A DNA stretch of 6,565 nucleotides from CAIXTV01 sp037144095. GTDB lineage: Bacteria; Bacteroidota; Bacteroidia; Bacteroidales; CAIXTV01. Location: contig JBAWXL010000255.1 of NCBI GenBank assembly GCA_037144095.1, positions 1 to 6,565 of the forward strand, written 5' to 3'. Under the pieces are notes generated by a model. The model was not told where the DNA came from. It saw nothing but the letters and a program-made list of their open reading frames with translations, and ran no database searches. Each line of letters begins with the position of its first letter. Within the stretch, counting starts at the first letter, position 1. This document shows positions 1 to 6,405 of the stretch, piece by piece. The position numbers were made by a program, and so were the translations under genes.

Positions 1-69
1 TGCTCCAAAGATATGAAAAATATTTTATACTGTTATTACCTTAATACACGCGAAATAATATTTGTGTAA

Positions 70-103
70 AAAAAAAAGGATGACTCATGTTATCCTTTTT
101 TTT
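70..103. terminator. Bidirectional intrinsic terminator upstream of the hyd operon
   Basis: Bases 70-84 pair with 89-103 around a four-base TCAT loop. The core is GGAT/ATCC, with one G-U pair at 82/91, flanked by an A-run on the left and a T-run on the right. The T-run serves + strand transcripts and the A-run gives an equivalent U-run on the - strand, so it could stop transcription from either side. It probably ends the unseen upstream gene and insulates the hydrogenase operon. The pairing is seen directly; termination is inferred. Confidence 0.75.
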
Positions 104-202
104 ACTTTATAAAATTCAATATCAGAGTTTAAGGCTTAAATCTGTTAATATAATAACAATGTTAAATAAATCACAAACAGTTTTTTTATTTGTTTTATTG
201 TA

Positions 203-210
203 TAATTTTG
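203..210 (+). promoter_or_regulatory. Putative Bacteroidota-type -7 promoter element of the hyd operon
   Basis: TAATTTTG fits the Bacteroidota housekeeping -7 consensus TAnnTTTG exactly. The expected -33 TTTG about 19-20 bases upstream is not clear: only a T-tract at 181-187 lies there, and the nearest TTTG (189-192) is too close. Transcription would start near 215-218, leaving a short leader before the start codon at 250 (or 235). It is the only good match between the upstream terminator and the first gene. Confidence 0.45.
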
Positions 211-249
211 CAGCGCTTAAATGGAAATCTATAAATGAAGCAAATTACT

Positions 250-633
250 ATGAAAAAGATAAATTCAATTGAAGAGCTGCAGAAATTGCAAGGTGAGCTA
301 AAGACGAATAGCACAGCTACATCTTTGGATTCAAATGTGAAAATTAAAGTAGCTATGGCAACTTGTGGCATCGCTTCCGGCGCAAAGGTTGTCATGGATT
401 ATTTTATTGAAGAACTTGGGAAAAGAAATATTGATGCTCATGTTACTCAAACCGGATGTATGGGATATTGCTATGCTGAACCAACAGTTGAAGTGTGTAT
501 GCCCAATCAAAACCCTCTTGTTTTCGGTTATGTTGACACAAAAAAAGCAAATGAAATAATCGAAAGATACATCAAGAATAACGAACTGATTGATGGGATT
601 ATTCCTATTAACTACGAAACCATTGAAAAATAA
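250..633 (+). CDS. Thioredoxin-like [2Fe-2S] ferredoxin-domain protein, first gene of the hydrogenase operon
   Basis: A 127-residue soluble protein with the fold signature of the NuoE/HydC Fe-S half: a beta strand leading into MATCGIASGA (about residues 37-46), a helix, then TGCMGYC (C70, C74) and EPTVEV. Aligned with HydC (CMGTAC, then CVGAC) and the HydB N-terminus (CGGSTC, then CFGYC), it keeps the second, third and fourth cluster cysteines (C39, C70, C74) but has alanine where the first should be. C83 is an extra cysteine that might substitute. It lacks the helical N-terminal domain of NuoE. I recall this three-cysteine form from other hydrogenase operons, where a similar small gene sits directly before hydB (the position of hydD in Acetobacterium), but its role is not settled. 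An accessory or structural partner of HydB is the likeliest reading. An in-frame ATG at 235 would add five residues; 250 is preferred because MKKINSIEEL resembles the usual family start. HydB begins 20 bases downstream. Confidence 0.85.
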   Translation: MKKINSIEELQKLQGELKTNSTATSLDSNVKIKVAMATCGIASGAKVVMDYFIEELGKRNIDAHVTQTGCMGYCYAEPTVEVCMPNQNPLVFGYVDTKKANEIIERYIKNNELIDGIIPINYETIEK

Positions 634-653
634 TAATTAAGTGAGAAATCATT

Positions 654-2447
654 ATGGCGAAATTTAAAAAGCATATACTTGTTTGTGGGGGTTCAACTTG
701 CAACCCATCGCAAAACCAGGCTTTAATAAAGAATTTAAGAGAAGTGCTTGCCGAAAAAGGTTTGGACCAAGAAGTTCAGGTTATTATGACAGCTTGTTTT
801 GGCTACTGTGAAATAGGTCCTATTGTTCAAATTCTTCCCGATAATACATTTTATAAAGGAGTTAACGCTGAAGATGCCCGTGCTATCGTTGAAGAGCATA
901 TCATATCCGGAAAAAAGATTAATCGTTTGGAACTGTTAACCTCGAAAGAAGATAATCAAGCTACTGCTAAAAATGGAAAGTCTATCAGCAAAAAACAAAT
1001 CAGAATCGCATTACGAAACTGCGGTAATATTGATCCAGAAAACATTAATGATTATATAGAAAATGACGGATATTTAGCCCTCGCCAAAGTGCTGACTCAA
1101 ATGGACGCACAACAAACAATTGATATAATTAAAAAATCGGGTTTAAGGGGTAGAGGAGGTGGAGGTTTCCCAACGGGTTTAAAATGGGAAATTAGTAGTA
1201 AATCTGTATCTGATCAAAAATATGTTGTTTGTAATGCCGATGAAGGTGACCCTGGTGCTTTTATGGATCGTTCCATCTTAGAAGGTGATCCTCATTCAGT
1301 GATTGAGGCAATGGCAATTTGTGGTTATTCTATTGGTGCCTCAAAAGGCTTGGTTTACATCAGAGCCGAATACCCATTGGCAATTACCCGTTTGAAAATT
1401 GCAATTGATCAAGCCAGAGAATGCGGCTTTTTAGGGGATAATATTTTGGGGAAAGGTTTTAGTTTTGATATCGAATTACGCTACGGAGCCGGGGCTTTCG
1501 TTTGTGGCGAAGAAACAGCTTTGATTCATTCGATGGAAGGGATGCGTGGAGAACCCACTTTTAAACCTCCATTCCCATCAGTTTCAGGTTATTTAGGAAA
1601 ACCCACTAATGTCAATAATGTCGAAACATTTGCAAGCATTCCGGTTATTATTAATAAAGGCGCTGATTGGTTTTCTGCCATTGGTTCCGAAAAATCTAAA
1701 GGAACTAAAGTATTTGCCTTGGCTGGCAAAATAAATAATGTAGGTTTAATTGAGGTGCCCATGGGCATCACTTTACGCGAAATTATTTATGAAATTGGCG
1801 GAGGCATAAAAGATGGAAAGAAATTTAAAGCTGTTCAAACAGGCGGTCCTTCAGGTGGATGTCTGACCGAACATCATCTCGATACTCCGATTGATTACGA
1901 CAATTTAATTGCCGCAGGTTCAATGATGGGCTCCGGTGGAATGATTGTAATGGACGAAGACGATTGCATGGTTTCTGTTGCTAAATTCTACTTAGACTTT
2001 ACAGTGGAGGAATCTTGTGGAAAATGCACTCCTTGCCGGATTGGAAATAAACGCCTCTATGAAATTTTAGATACTATTACCCAGGGAAAAGGCACAATGA
2101 TCGATTTAGATAAGTTGAAAAACTTAAGCTACGTCATCAAGGATGCTTCTCTTTGCGGTTTAGGTCAAACTTCACCTAATCCTGTGCTCTCTACTCTTGA
2201 TAATTTTCGTGAAGAATATGTAGAACATATTACTCACAAGAAATGTCGTTCGAACCAATGTAAAGCTTTGATGCAATATATTATTGATGCTGAACAATGT
2301 GTTGGATGTACGGCTTGTGCCCGAAATTGTCCGGTTAATGCCATCAGTGGTGAACGAAAATTGCCTCATTTAATCAATCAGGATATTTGCATTAAATGTG
2401 GAGCATGTGTCGAAAAATGTAAGTTTAACGCAATTAGCATTAAATAA
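654..2447 (+). CDS. hydB: Electron-bifurcating [FeFe] hydrogenase, NuoF-like flavin/NAD(P)H subunit HydB
   Basis: A 597-residue cytoplasmic subunit that binds FMN and NAD(P)(H). In HydABC complexes it is where electrons are split between pyridine nucleotide and ferredoxin. Domains in order: an N-terminal thioredoxin-like [2Fe-2S] domain (C11, C16, C48, C52); a linker at about 91-115; a NuoF core with the glycine-rich RGRGGGGFPTG loop (165-175), CNADEGDPGAFMDR (193-206) and GAGAFVCGEETAL (278-290); the [4Fe-4S] site of the SLBB/NuoF C-terminus (C455, C458, C461, C501); and a C-terminal ferredoxin with two [4Fe-4S] motifs (C549/552/555/559 and C579/582/585/589). Plain NuoF lacks both terminal extensions, so this is the HydB form. 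H528, C531 and C536, perhaps with C438, could form the zinc site reported in HydABC structures; that assignment is tentative. The gene ends six bases before hydA, indicating co-transcription. Specificity for NAD or NADP cannot be read from the sequence. Confidence 0.96.
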   Translation: MAKFKKHILVCGGSTCNPSQNQALIKNLREVLAEKGLDQEVQVIMTACFGYCEIGPIVQILPDNTFYKGVNAEDARAIVEEHIISGKKINRLELLTSKEDNQATAKNGKSISKKQIRIALRNCGNIDPENINDYIENDGYLALAKVLTQMDAQQTIDIIKKSGLRGRGGGGFPTGLKWEISSKSVSDQKYVVCNADEGDPGAFMDRSILEGDPHSVIEAMAICGYSIGASKGLVYIRAEYPLAITRLKIAIDQARECGFLGDNILGKGFSFDIELRYGAGAFVCGEETALIHSMEGMRGEPTFKPPFPSVSGYLGKPTNVNNVETFASIPVIINKGADWFSAIGSEKSKGTKVFALAGKINNVGLIEVPMGITLREIIYEIGGGIKDGKKFKAVQTGGPSGGCLTEHHLDTPIDYDNLIAAGSMMGSGGMIVMDEDDCMVSVAKFYLDFTVEESCGKCTPCRIGNKRLYEILDTITQGKGTMIDLDKLKNLSYVIKDASLCGLGQTSPNPVLSTLDNFREEYVEHITHKKCRSNQCKALMQYIIDAEQCVGCTACARNCPVNAISGERKLPHLINQDICIKCGACVEKCKFNAISIK

Positions 2448-2453
2448 AAAATT

Positions 2454-4226
2454 ATGGAATTGATTAAATTAACAATAGATAATAAAATCGTTGAAGTAGA
2501 AAAAGGAACAACGGTTTTAAAAGCAGCAAGAAAAGTTGGAATTGATATCCCTACGCTTTGCTATTTTGAATTGGGCGATATGAAGATTGAAAACAAACCC
2601 GGCGGATGTCGTGTTTGTGTGGTTCAAATTGAAGGTCGTAAAAATCTTGCCCCTGCTTGTGCTACCGAAGTTAGCGAAGGAATGGTTGTTGATACACACA
2701 ACATCAGAGTACTCAATGCACGTCGCACCGTGGTCGAACTTATGATTTCTGACCATCCCTATGATTGTCTGATTTGTGCAAAATCAGGTAATTGTGAATT
2801 ACAGGATATGGCGCATAAATTTGGCATTCGTGAAATCCCATATCAAGGCGAAAAGTCAACTTATCGTAAAGATACCTCCCCTTCAATCATACGCGATGTC
2901 GACAAATGCATCATGTGTCGTCGCTGCGAAATGATGTGCAACGATGTGCAGACGGTTGGAGCACTTTCCGCTGTGAACCGTGGGTTCAACTCAGTGGTGG
3001 CCCCCGCTTTCGAAATGAACCTTGAGAAATCTCCTTGCACCTATTGTGGTCAATGTGTTTCGGTTTGCCCTACGGGTGCACTCACCGAAGTTGATCATAC
3101 ACGAAACATTATAAGTGCCTTAGCCGATCCAACAAAAACGGTTATCGTGCAAACAGCCCCTGCTGTCCGTGCCGCTTTAGGCGAAGAATTCGGAATGAAA
3201 CCGGGCTCAAGTGTTACTGGCAAAATGGCTGCTGCTTTACGTAGATTGGGTTTTAAATATGTTTTCGATACTGATTTCGCTGCCGACCTTACCATTATGG
3301 AAGAAGGAACCGAACTTTTAGGTCGCCTGGGTCGACATCTAAGTGGTGATACATCTGTGAAATTACCTATACTGACTTCCTGCTGTCCGGGTTGGGTCAA
3401 TTTCTTTGAACATAACTTTGCCGATATGTTAGACATCCCTTCCACAGCAAAATCACCCCAACAAATGTTTGGTGCCATTGCGAAGTCTTATTTTGCAGAT
3501 AAGATTGGAGTGAATAGAAAAGATATGGTGGTGGTTTCCATCATGCCATGCCTTGCAAAGAAATATGAGTGTCAGCGCGATGAATTTAAAGTGGACGGAA
3601 ATCCTGATGTCGATTTTTCATTGTCAACCCGCGAATTGGCTCAATTTATCAAACAAGCCAATATCGATTTTGCTGACTTACCTGAAGAAGATTTTGATCA
3701 TCCTTTAGGCGAGTCAACAGGAGCCAGCGTTATTTTCGCCAATACAGGTGGAGTAATTGAAGCTGCTTGCCGCACTGCCTACGAACTTCAAACCGGATTA
3801 AAACTCGATAAAGTAGAATTCAAAGAATTGAGAGGAATGGAAGGCATTCGCGAAGCAACCATCGATTTCAATGGTTTGCCCATCAATATTGGCATCGCTC
3901 ATGGTTTGGGCAATGCACGCAAGTTGTTAGAAGATGTAAGAGCCGGAAAATCCAAGTTTCATGCAATTGAAATTATGGCTTGCCCGGGAGGTTGTATTGG
4001 GGGTGGTGGTCAGCCTTATCATCATGGAGATAGCGAAGTGCTCAGAAAAAGAGCGGCTGCTATTTATGCAGAAGATACCGGTAAACCCATTCGCAAATCA
4101 CACGAAAATCCTGACATTATTAAACTTTATGAAGAATTCTTGGGCACACCTTGTGGCGAAAAGTCGCATCATCTGCTTCATACCCACTATTTCGACAAAA
4201 GTCAGGAAGTATTTATTCAAGAGTAG
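2454..4226 (+). CDS. hydA: Electron-bifurcating [FeFe] hydrogenase catalytic subunit HydA (group A3 type)
   Basis: A 590-residue subunit that interconverts H2 with protons and electrons at the H-cluster. The N-terminus has a NuoG-like [2Fe-2S] domain (C36, C52, C55, C69), a His-ligated [4Fe-4S] site (H101, C105, C108, C114) and a 2x[4Fe-4S] ferredoxin domain (C152/155/158/162 and C195/198/201/205). The hydrogenase domain has all three signatures: TSCCPGW (308-314; C311 ligand, C310 proton relay), MPCLAKKYE (364-372; C366, K369) and EIMACPGGCIGGGGQP (506-521; C510, C514). Proton-path residues known from Clostridium CpI also align (E284, E287, R291, S330). A small-subunit-like tail (about 530-580) ends in LLHTHYF. 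It lacks the extra C-terminal [2Fe-2S] domain of the longer Thermotoga HydA. No Tat signal is present, so the enzyme should be cytoplasmic. The spacing of 15 residues between C36 and C52 exceeds CpI's but fits bifurcating HydA proteins. HydC follows after 23 bases. Maturation by HydEFG is required and is not encoded here. Confidence 0.97.
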   Translation: MELIKLTIDNKIVEVEKGTTVLKAARKVGIDIPTLCYFELGDMKIENKPGGCRVCVVQIEGRKNLAPACATEVSEGMVVDTHNIRVLNARRTVVELMISDHPYDCLICAKSGNCELQDMAHKFGIREIPYQGEKSTYRKDTSPSIIRDVDKCIMCRRCEMMCNDVQTVGALSAVNRGFNSVVAPAFEMNLEKSPCTYCGQCVSVCPTGALTEVDHTRNIISALADPTKTVIVQTAPAVRAALGEEFGMKPGSSVTGKMAAALRRLGFKYVFDTDFAADLTIMEEGTELLGRLGRHLSGDTSVKLPILTSCCPGWVNFFEHNFADMLDIPSTAKSPQQMFGAIAKSYFADKIGVNRKDMVVVSIMPCLAKKYECQRDEFKVDGNPDVDFSLSTRELAQFIKQANIDFADLPEEDFDHPLGESTGASVIFANTGGVIEAACRTAYELQTGLKLDKVEFKELRGMEGIREATIDFNGLPINIGIAHGLGNARKLLEDVRAGKSKFHAIEIMACPGGCIGGGGQPYHHGDSEVLRKRAAAIYAEDTGKPIRKSHENPDIIKLYEEFLGTPCGEKSHHLLHTHYFDKSQEVFIQE

Positions 4227-4249
4227 TTACAATAATTTAAATCAAGTTT

Positions 4250-4726
4250 ATGATTAATATTAAATTATCAAACGATAAAATCCTACAGATAAAAGACATT
4301 TGCAAGTCGTTCAACAACGAAGGAGGCGAACTGATCAATGTACTTCATAAAACCCAAAGCACATTTGGATATCTTCCTGCCGAGGTGCAGGAAGTCATTG
4401 CACGCGAACTAAACGTCTCCACAGCACATGTTTATGGAGTTGTCACCTTCTATTCGTTCTTCAGCATGATACCCAAAGGCGAATTCCCAATTTCTATTTG
4501 TATGGGCACTGCCTGTTATGTCAGAGGTGGCGAAAAAGTATTGGACGAATTCAAACGCGAACTCAAAATAACGGTCGGACAAACCTCCGACGATGGTAAG
4601 TTTTCACTTAGTTGCCTGCGTTGTGTGGGTGCTTGTGGACTGGCTCCCGTCGTGATGGTGGGCGAAAAAGTATACGGAAGAGTAGCTCCCGACATGGTTA
4701 AAGACATCATTAAAGAATATAAATAA
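4250..4726 (+). CDS. hydC: Electron-bifurcating [FeFe] hydrogenase, NuoE-like [2Fe-2S] subunit HydC
   Basis: A 158-residue homologue of the 24-kDa NuoE subunit of complex I. It passes electrons to and from the HydB flavin through one [2Fe-2S] cluster. The N-terminal helical domain (about 1-75) carries the family segment LINVLHKTQSTFGYLPAEV and the VYGVVTFYSFF strand. The thioredoxin-like half holds the ligands C84 and C89 (CMGTAC) and C125 and C129 (CVGAC), followed by CGLAPVVMVGEKVYGRV. C18 and C122 are additional. Its length is normal for a bacterial NuoE/HydC. Together with HydA and HydB it completes the trimeric core of a HydABC hydrogenase. Placing hydC last differs from the hydC-first order in Thermotoga and Acetobacterium; I recall the hydB-hydA-hydC order from Bacteroides. 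No Shine-Dalgarno sequence precedes the ATG. The last base of its TAA stop is also the first base of a tandem repeat. Confidence 0.96.
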   Translation: MINIKLSNDKILQIKDICKSFNNEGGELINVLHKTQSTFGYLPAEVQEVIARELNVSTAHVYGVVTFYSFFSMIPKGEFPISICMGTACYVRGGEKVLDEFKRELKITVGQTSDDGKFSLSCLRCVGACGLAPVVMVGEKVYGRVAPDMVKDIIKEYK

Positions 4727-5023
4727 ACTCTCGCAACACTCAATCACTTCCCTTTATGACATCAGTTGCAAAGCATATTACTAACTCACTAACTCGTAAC
4801 ACTCGCAGCACTTGCCCGATGAATTCTGTTACACAACAAATTAATTAACTCACTTAACTCGTAACACTGACAACACTGGCCTGATGAACTCTGTTACACA
4901 ACAATTAAATTAACTCACTAACTCGTAACACTCACAACACTGCCTGATTAACTCAGTTACCACAAACAAATTAACTGCCATCACTCGTAACACTTACAAC
5001 ACTTCCAGATTAATTCAGTTACA
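4726..5023. repeat. Five imperfect tandem copies of a 62-65 bp unit in the hyd 3' untranslated region
   Basis: Copies start at 4726, 4791, 4856, 4920 and 4982. Four begin with (A/C)ACTCGTAACACT, and the middle carries a CCTGATGAACTC-like block followed by GTTAC. The first copy is the most diverged (AACTCTCGCAACACT) and the last is truncated, at about 42 bases. In copies 2-5 GTAAC and GTTAC are inverted and 26-27 bases apart, so each unit could form a small hairpin in RNA. No long reading frame crosses the array. Because the next terminator lies beyond it, the array should be transcribed with the hydrogenase mRNA. I do not recognise the family. Confidence 0.85.
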
Positions 5024-5038
5024 TGGTTTTTGTTTTGG

Positions 5039-5068
5039 AAATCCCGCTCTAGAGGCGGGATTTTTTTT
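5039..5068 (+). terminator. Intrinsic terminator of the hydrogenase operon
   Basis: AAATCCCGC (5039-5047) pairs with GCGGGATTT (5055-5063) across a seven-base loop, and the T-run continues to 5068. The GC-rich stem plus U-tract is a textbook rho-independent terminator on the + strand. The - strand side has an A/C-rich tail instead of a U-run. It lies about 310 bases after the hydC stop, leaving a long untranslated tail. Confidence 0.9.
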
Positions 5069-5094
5069 AATGTATTAATCCGTATGCGAACCAT

Positions 5095-5125
5095 AACCTA
5101 CCAGGTTTTCAAAACCTGTTAGGTT
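5095..5125. repeat. Long palindrome resembling a Bacteroidota interspersed (REP-like) element
   Basis: Bases 5095-5109 and 5111-5125 form 15-base inverted arms with one mismatch (5101/5119) around a single central C. The core is CAGGTTTT and its complement AAAACCTG. I recall near-identical AACCT...CAGGTTTT palindromes scattered through intergenic DNA of many Bacteroidota, but that needs a genome search to confirm. The right arm is followed by only four T's counting its own end, so it could act as a weak terminator. It could also block read-through between the two transcription units. Confidence 0.7.
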
Positions 5126-5228
5126 TTAATAGACACCCAAATGCTTCAGATAGGAAATTTCACCTCTTCAGAAATCTATAAAAATCAATCATTTTCACTA
5201 AAATCCACATACTATCGTTTATTTCTAT

Positions 5229-5236
5229 TAATTTTG
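5229..5236 (+). promoter_or_regulatory. Putative -7 promoter element of the lipoprotein gene
   Basis: TAATTTTG fits TAnnTTTG exactly and is identical to the element upstream of the hydrogenase operon. No convincing -33 TTTG is visible at the expected distance. A start near 5242 would leave a leader of about 20 bases before the ATG at 5263, which has no Shine-Dalgarno sequence, as is usual in Bacteroidota. Confidence 0.45.
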
Positions 5237-5262
5237 AATCCCATTTCAATTCCCTTTTACAA

Positions 5263-5928
5263 ATGAAAAAACAGCTTTATATCTTACTCATTTTCCTCGC
5301 CATCATCAGCATTTCCTGCAACAAAACCAAAGTCGAATACTGGAGCAATGGCGCTACCAAATATGAAATACCCTATAAAGGCGACAAAATGAATGGCACC
5401 GCCACCTGGTATTGGGAAAACGGCAACAAGCAGCTTCAGGCAAACTATTCGAATGATGTATTGAATGGCACACTCATGAGGTGGTTCTTTAATGAAGTCC
5501 CCCAGCGTACCGAAAATTATGTGGATGGAAAGTTGGAAGGAAGTGCCGTTAGTTTTAATGAGAAGGGAATCAAAATATCTGAAGAAAATTATGTAAATGG
5601 CATACAAGAGGGCAAATATGTCTCTAGCTTCGATGATGGTTCTCCCAAAATAACAGGAGGTTTTAAGCAGGGAAAATGGGATGGGAAATGGTCGTATTTC
5701 GAAGAGAGTGGAATTCAGATTGGTGAAGCAAACTTTAGCCGGGGAAGCGGAACACTGAAAACCTATAATGTCTTAGGTCGCTTAATTAAGGAAACCCCTT
5801 ATGTAAACCAATTGAAAGAGGGCGAAGAAACTGAATTCGACCCTAAAGGAAACAAAATTAAACTCAATGTTTATCATGAGGATAAATTAATTTCGGAACA
5901 AAAAATTGACTCGCCCAAGACTAAATAA
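5263..5928 (+). CDS. Putative lipoprotein with MORN-variant (YwqK-like) repeats
   Basis: A 221-residue exported protein. Residues 1-18 are a signal peptide (MKKQ, then a hydrophobic stretch) ending before C19. The lipobox SIS-C is imperfect because serine, not leucine, is at -3, so lipid anchoring is likely but not certain. From about residue 25 to 213 there are seven to eight repeats of roughly 23 residues. Each has an aromatic-rich strand with NG, a second strand ending in Y or F, then G(K)xxG: for example WYWENGNKQLQANY, ENYVDGKLEGS, ENYVNGIQEGK and GGFKQGKWDGKW. The sixth repeat (about 144-163) is shortened and the last is degenerate. These match the MORN-repeat-variant / YwqK family, often labelled as antitoxins in databases. 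With a signal peptide and no toxin-like neighbour, an antitoxin role is unsupported, and a surface or periplasmic binding role is more plausible. It has its own promoter-like site and is separated from hydC by a terminator, so a link with the hydrogenase is not implied. Confidence 0.88.
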   Translation: MKKQLYILLIFLAIISISCNKTKVEYWSNGATKYEIPYKGDKMNGTATWYWENGNKQLQANYSNDVLNGTLMRWFFNEVPQRTENYVDGKLEGSAVSFNEKGIKISEENYVNGIQEGKYVSSFDDGSPKITGGFKQGKWDGKWSYFEESGIQIGEANFSRGSGTLKTYNVLGRLIKETPYVNQLKEGEETEFDPKGNKIKLNVYHEDKLISEQKIDSPKTK

Positions 5929-6094
5929 TAGTCAAAACCCTGCCCTGATTTATCTTTCTTTTGATTTACTGAATATGTGGCTTTTCTATTGCCTTTTATG
6001 TAAAAACTGCAGTGGATTTAAAATGCAAATTGATGATAATCCCCTTTGCTTTTAAACCTTATTACCTTAGTAAAAATCCTGTACCTATTTGTAT

Positions 6095-6135
6095 AAACCT
6101 TAATAGCTTATAGTAATGTGCTAATAAGGTTTTTT
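6095..6135 (+). terminator. Intrinsic terminator-like hairpin downstream of the lipoprotein gene
   Basis: AAACCTTAATAGC (6095-6107) pairs with GCTAATAAGGTTT (6120-6132) with one mismatch and a 12-base loop, followed by T's to 6135. It lies about 165 bases after the lipoprotein stop and is the first plausible terminator for that gene. The intervening 5929-6053 shows nothing recognisable. An upstream segment (6054-6064) can pair with the same right arm. Confidence 0.65.
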
Positions 6136-6144
6136 AGTGCAGAA

Positions 6145-6347
6145 CCTTCAGCCTAACCCCCTTCAGCCTTCAGCCTAAATTTAACCGCAGAGAAGCGCAA
6201 AGAACCGCGGAGTGGGAATCCCAAAAACTTCAGCCTAACCCCCTTCAGCCTAAATTTAACCGCAGAGAAGCGCAAAGAACACGCAAAGAACCGCAGAGTG
6301 GGAGACCAAAAACCTTCAGCCTTCAGCCTAACCCCCTTCAGCCTAAT
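6145..6347. repeat. Nested intergenic repeat: 83-85 bp unit containing CTTCAGC heptamers
   Basis: Two full units (6145-6227 and 6228-6312) and a partial third (6313-6347) are in tandem. Each starts with CTTCAGC copies spaced 7 or 15 bases apart (starts at 6146, 6161, 6168, 6228, 6243, 6314, 6321 and 6336), often within CTTCAGCCTAACCCC. An A/G-rich part follows in the full units, built on CGCAGAG, CGCAAAG and CGCGGAG. The second unit has an extra 11-base CACGCAAAGAA step, and the first has an extra heptamer. The A/G-rich part resembles a sequence I remember as common between genes of environmental Bacteroidota, from recollection only. It looks non-coding. Confidence 0.85.
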
Positions 6348-6405
6348 TTTATAAAAGCTTCAATTCCAAGTGGGTGATATTTTTCGCAAGACCATAATTA
6401 AAACG

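Noticed and set aside
1..69. An open frame from the left edge to a TAA at 67-69, directly before the terminator, that could be the C-terminus of an upstream gene.
   Set aside because: Only 22 codons are visible, the composition is unremarkable in AT-rich DNA, and a second frame is also open to 44. There is no recognisable motif, so it cannot be supported as a gene.
87..272. A 61-codon + strand open frame between the upstream terminator and the first operon gene.
   Set aside because: It starts inside the loop of the terminator hairpin, spans the putative promoter and overlaps the start of the real gene in another frame. It has the low-complexity composition of translated AT-rich spacer.
3095..3478. 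A 127-codon open frame on the - strand inside hydA.
   Set aside because: It is antisense to the conserved H-cluster region (TSCCPGW), whose coding is certain, and the translated product shows no domain or start signal.
2454..4226. HydA as a NuoG subunit of complex I.
   Set aside because: All three H-cluster motifs and the proton-path residues are intact, and no membrane Nuo subunits are present.
4516..4743. A 75-codon - strand open frame over the end of hydC.
   Set aside because: It is a shadow of the HydC cysteine motifs, with no independent evidence of coding.
4726..5023. A CRISPR array.
   Set aside because: Units are contiguous imperfect tandem copies with no constant repeat plus unique spacer pattern, and no cas genes are present.
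5263..5928. An antitoxin of a toxin-antitoxin pair, as YwqK-like proteins are often labelled.
   Set aside because: The protein has a signal peptide and probable lipid anchor, and no toxin-like gene lies next to it.
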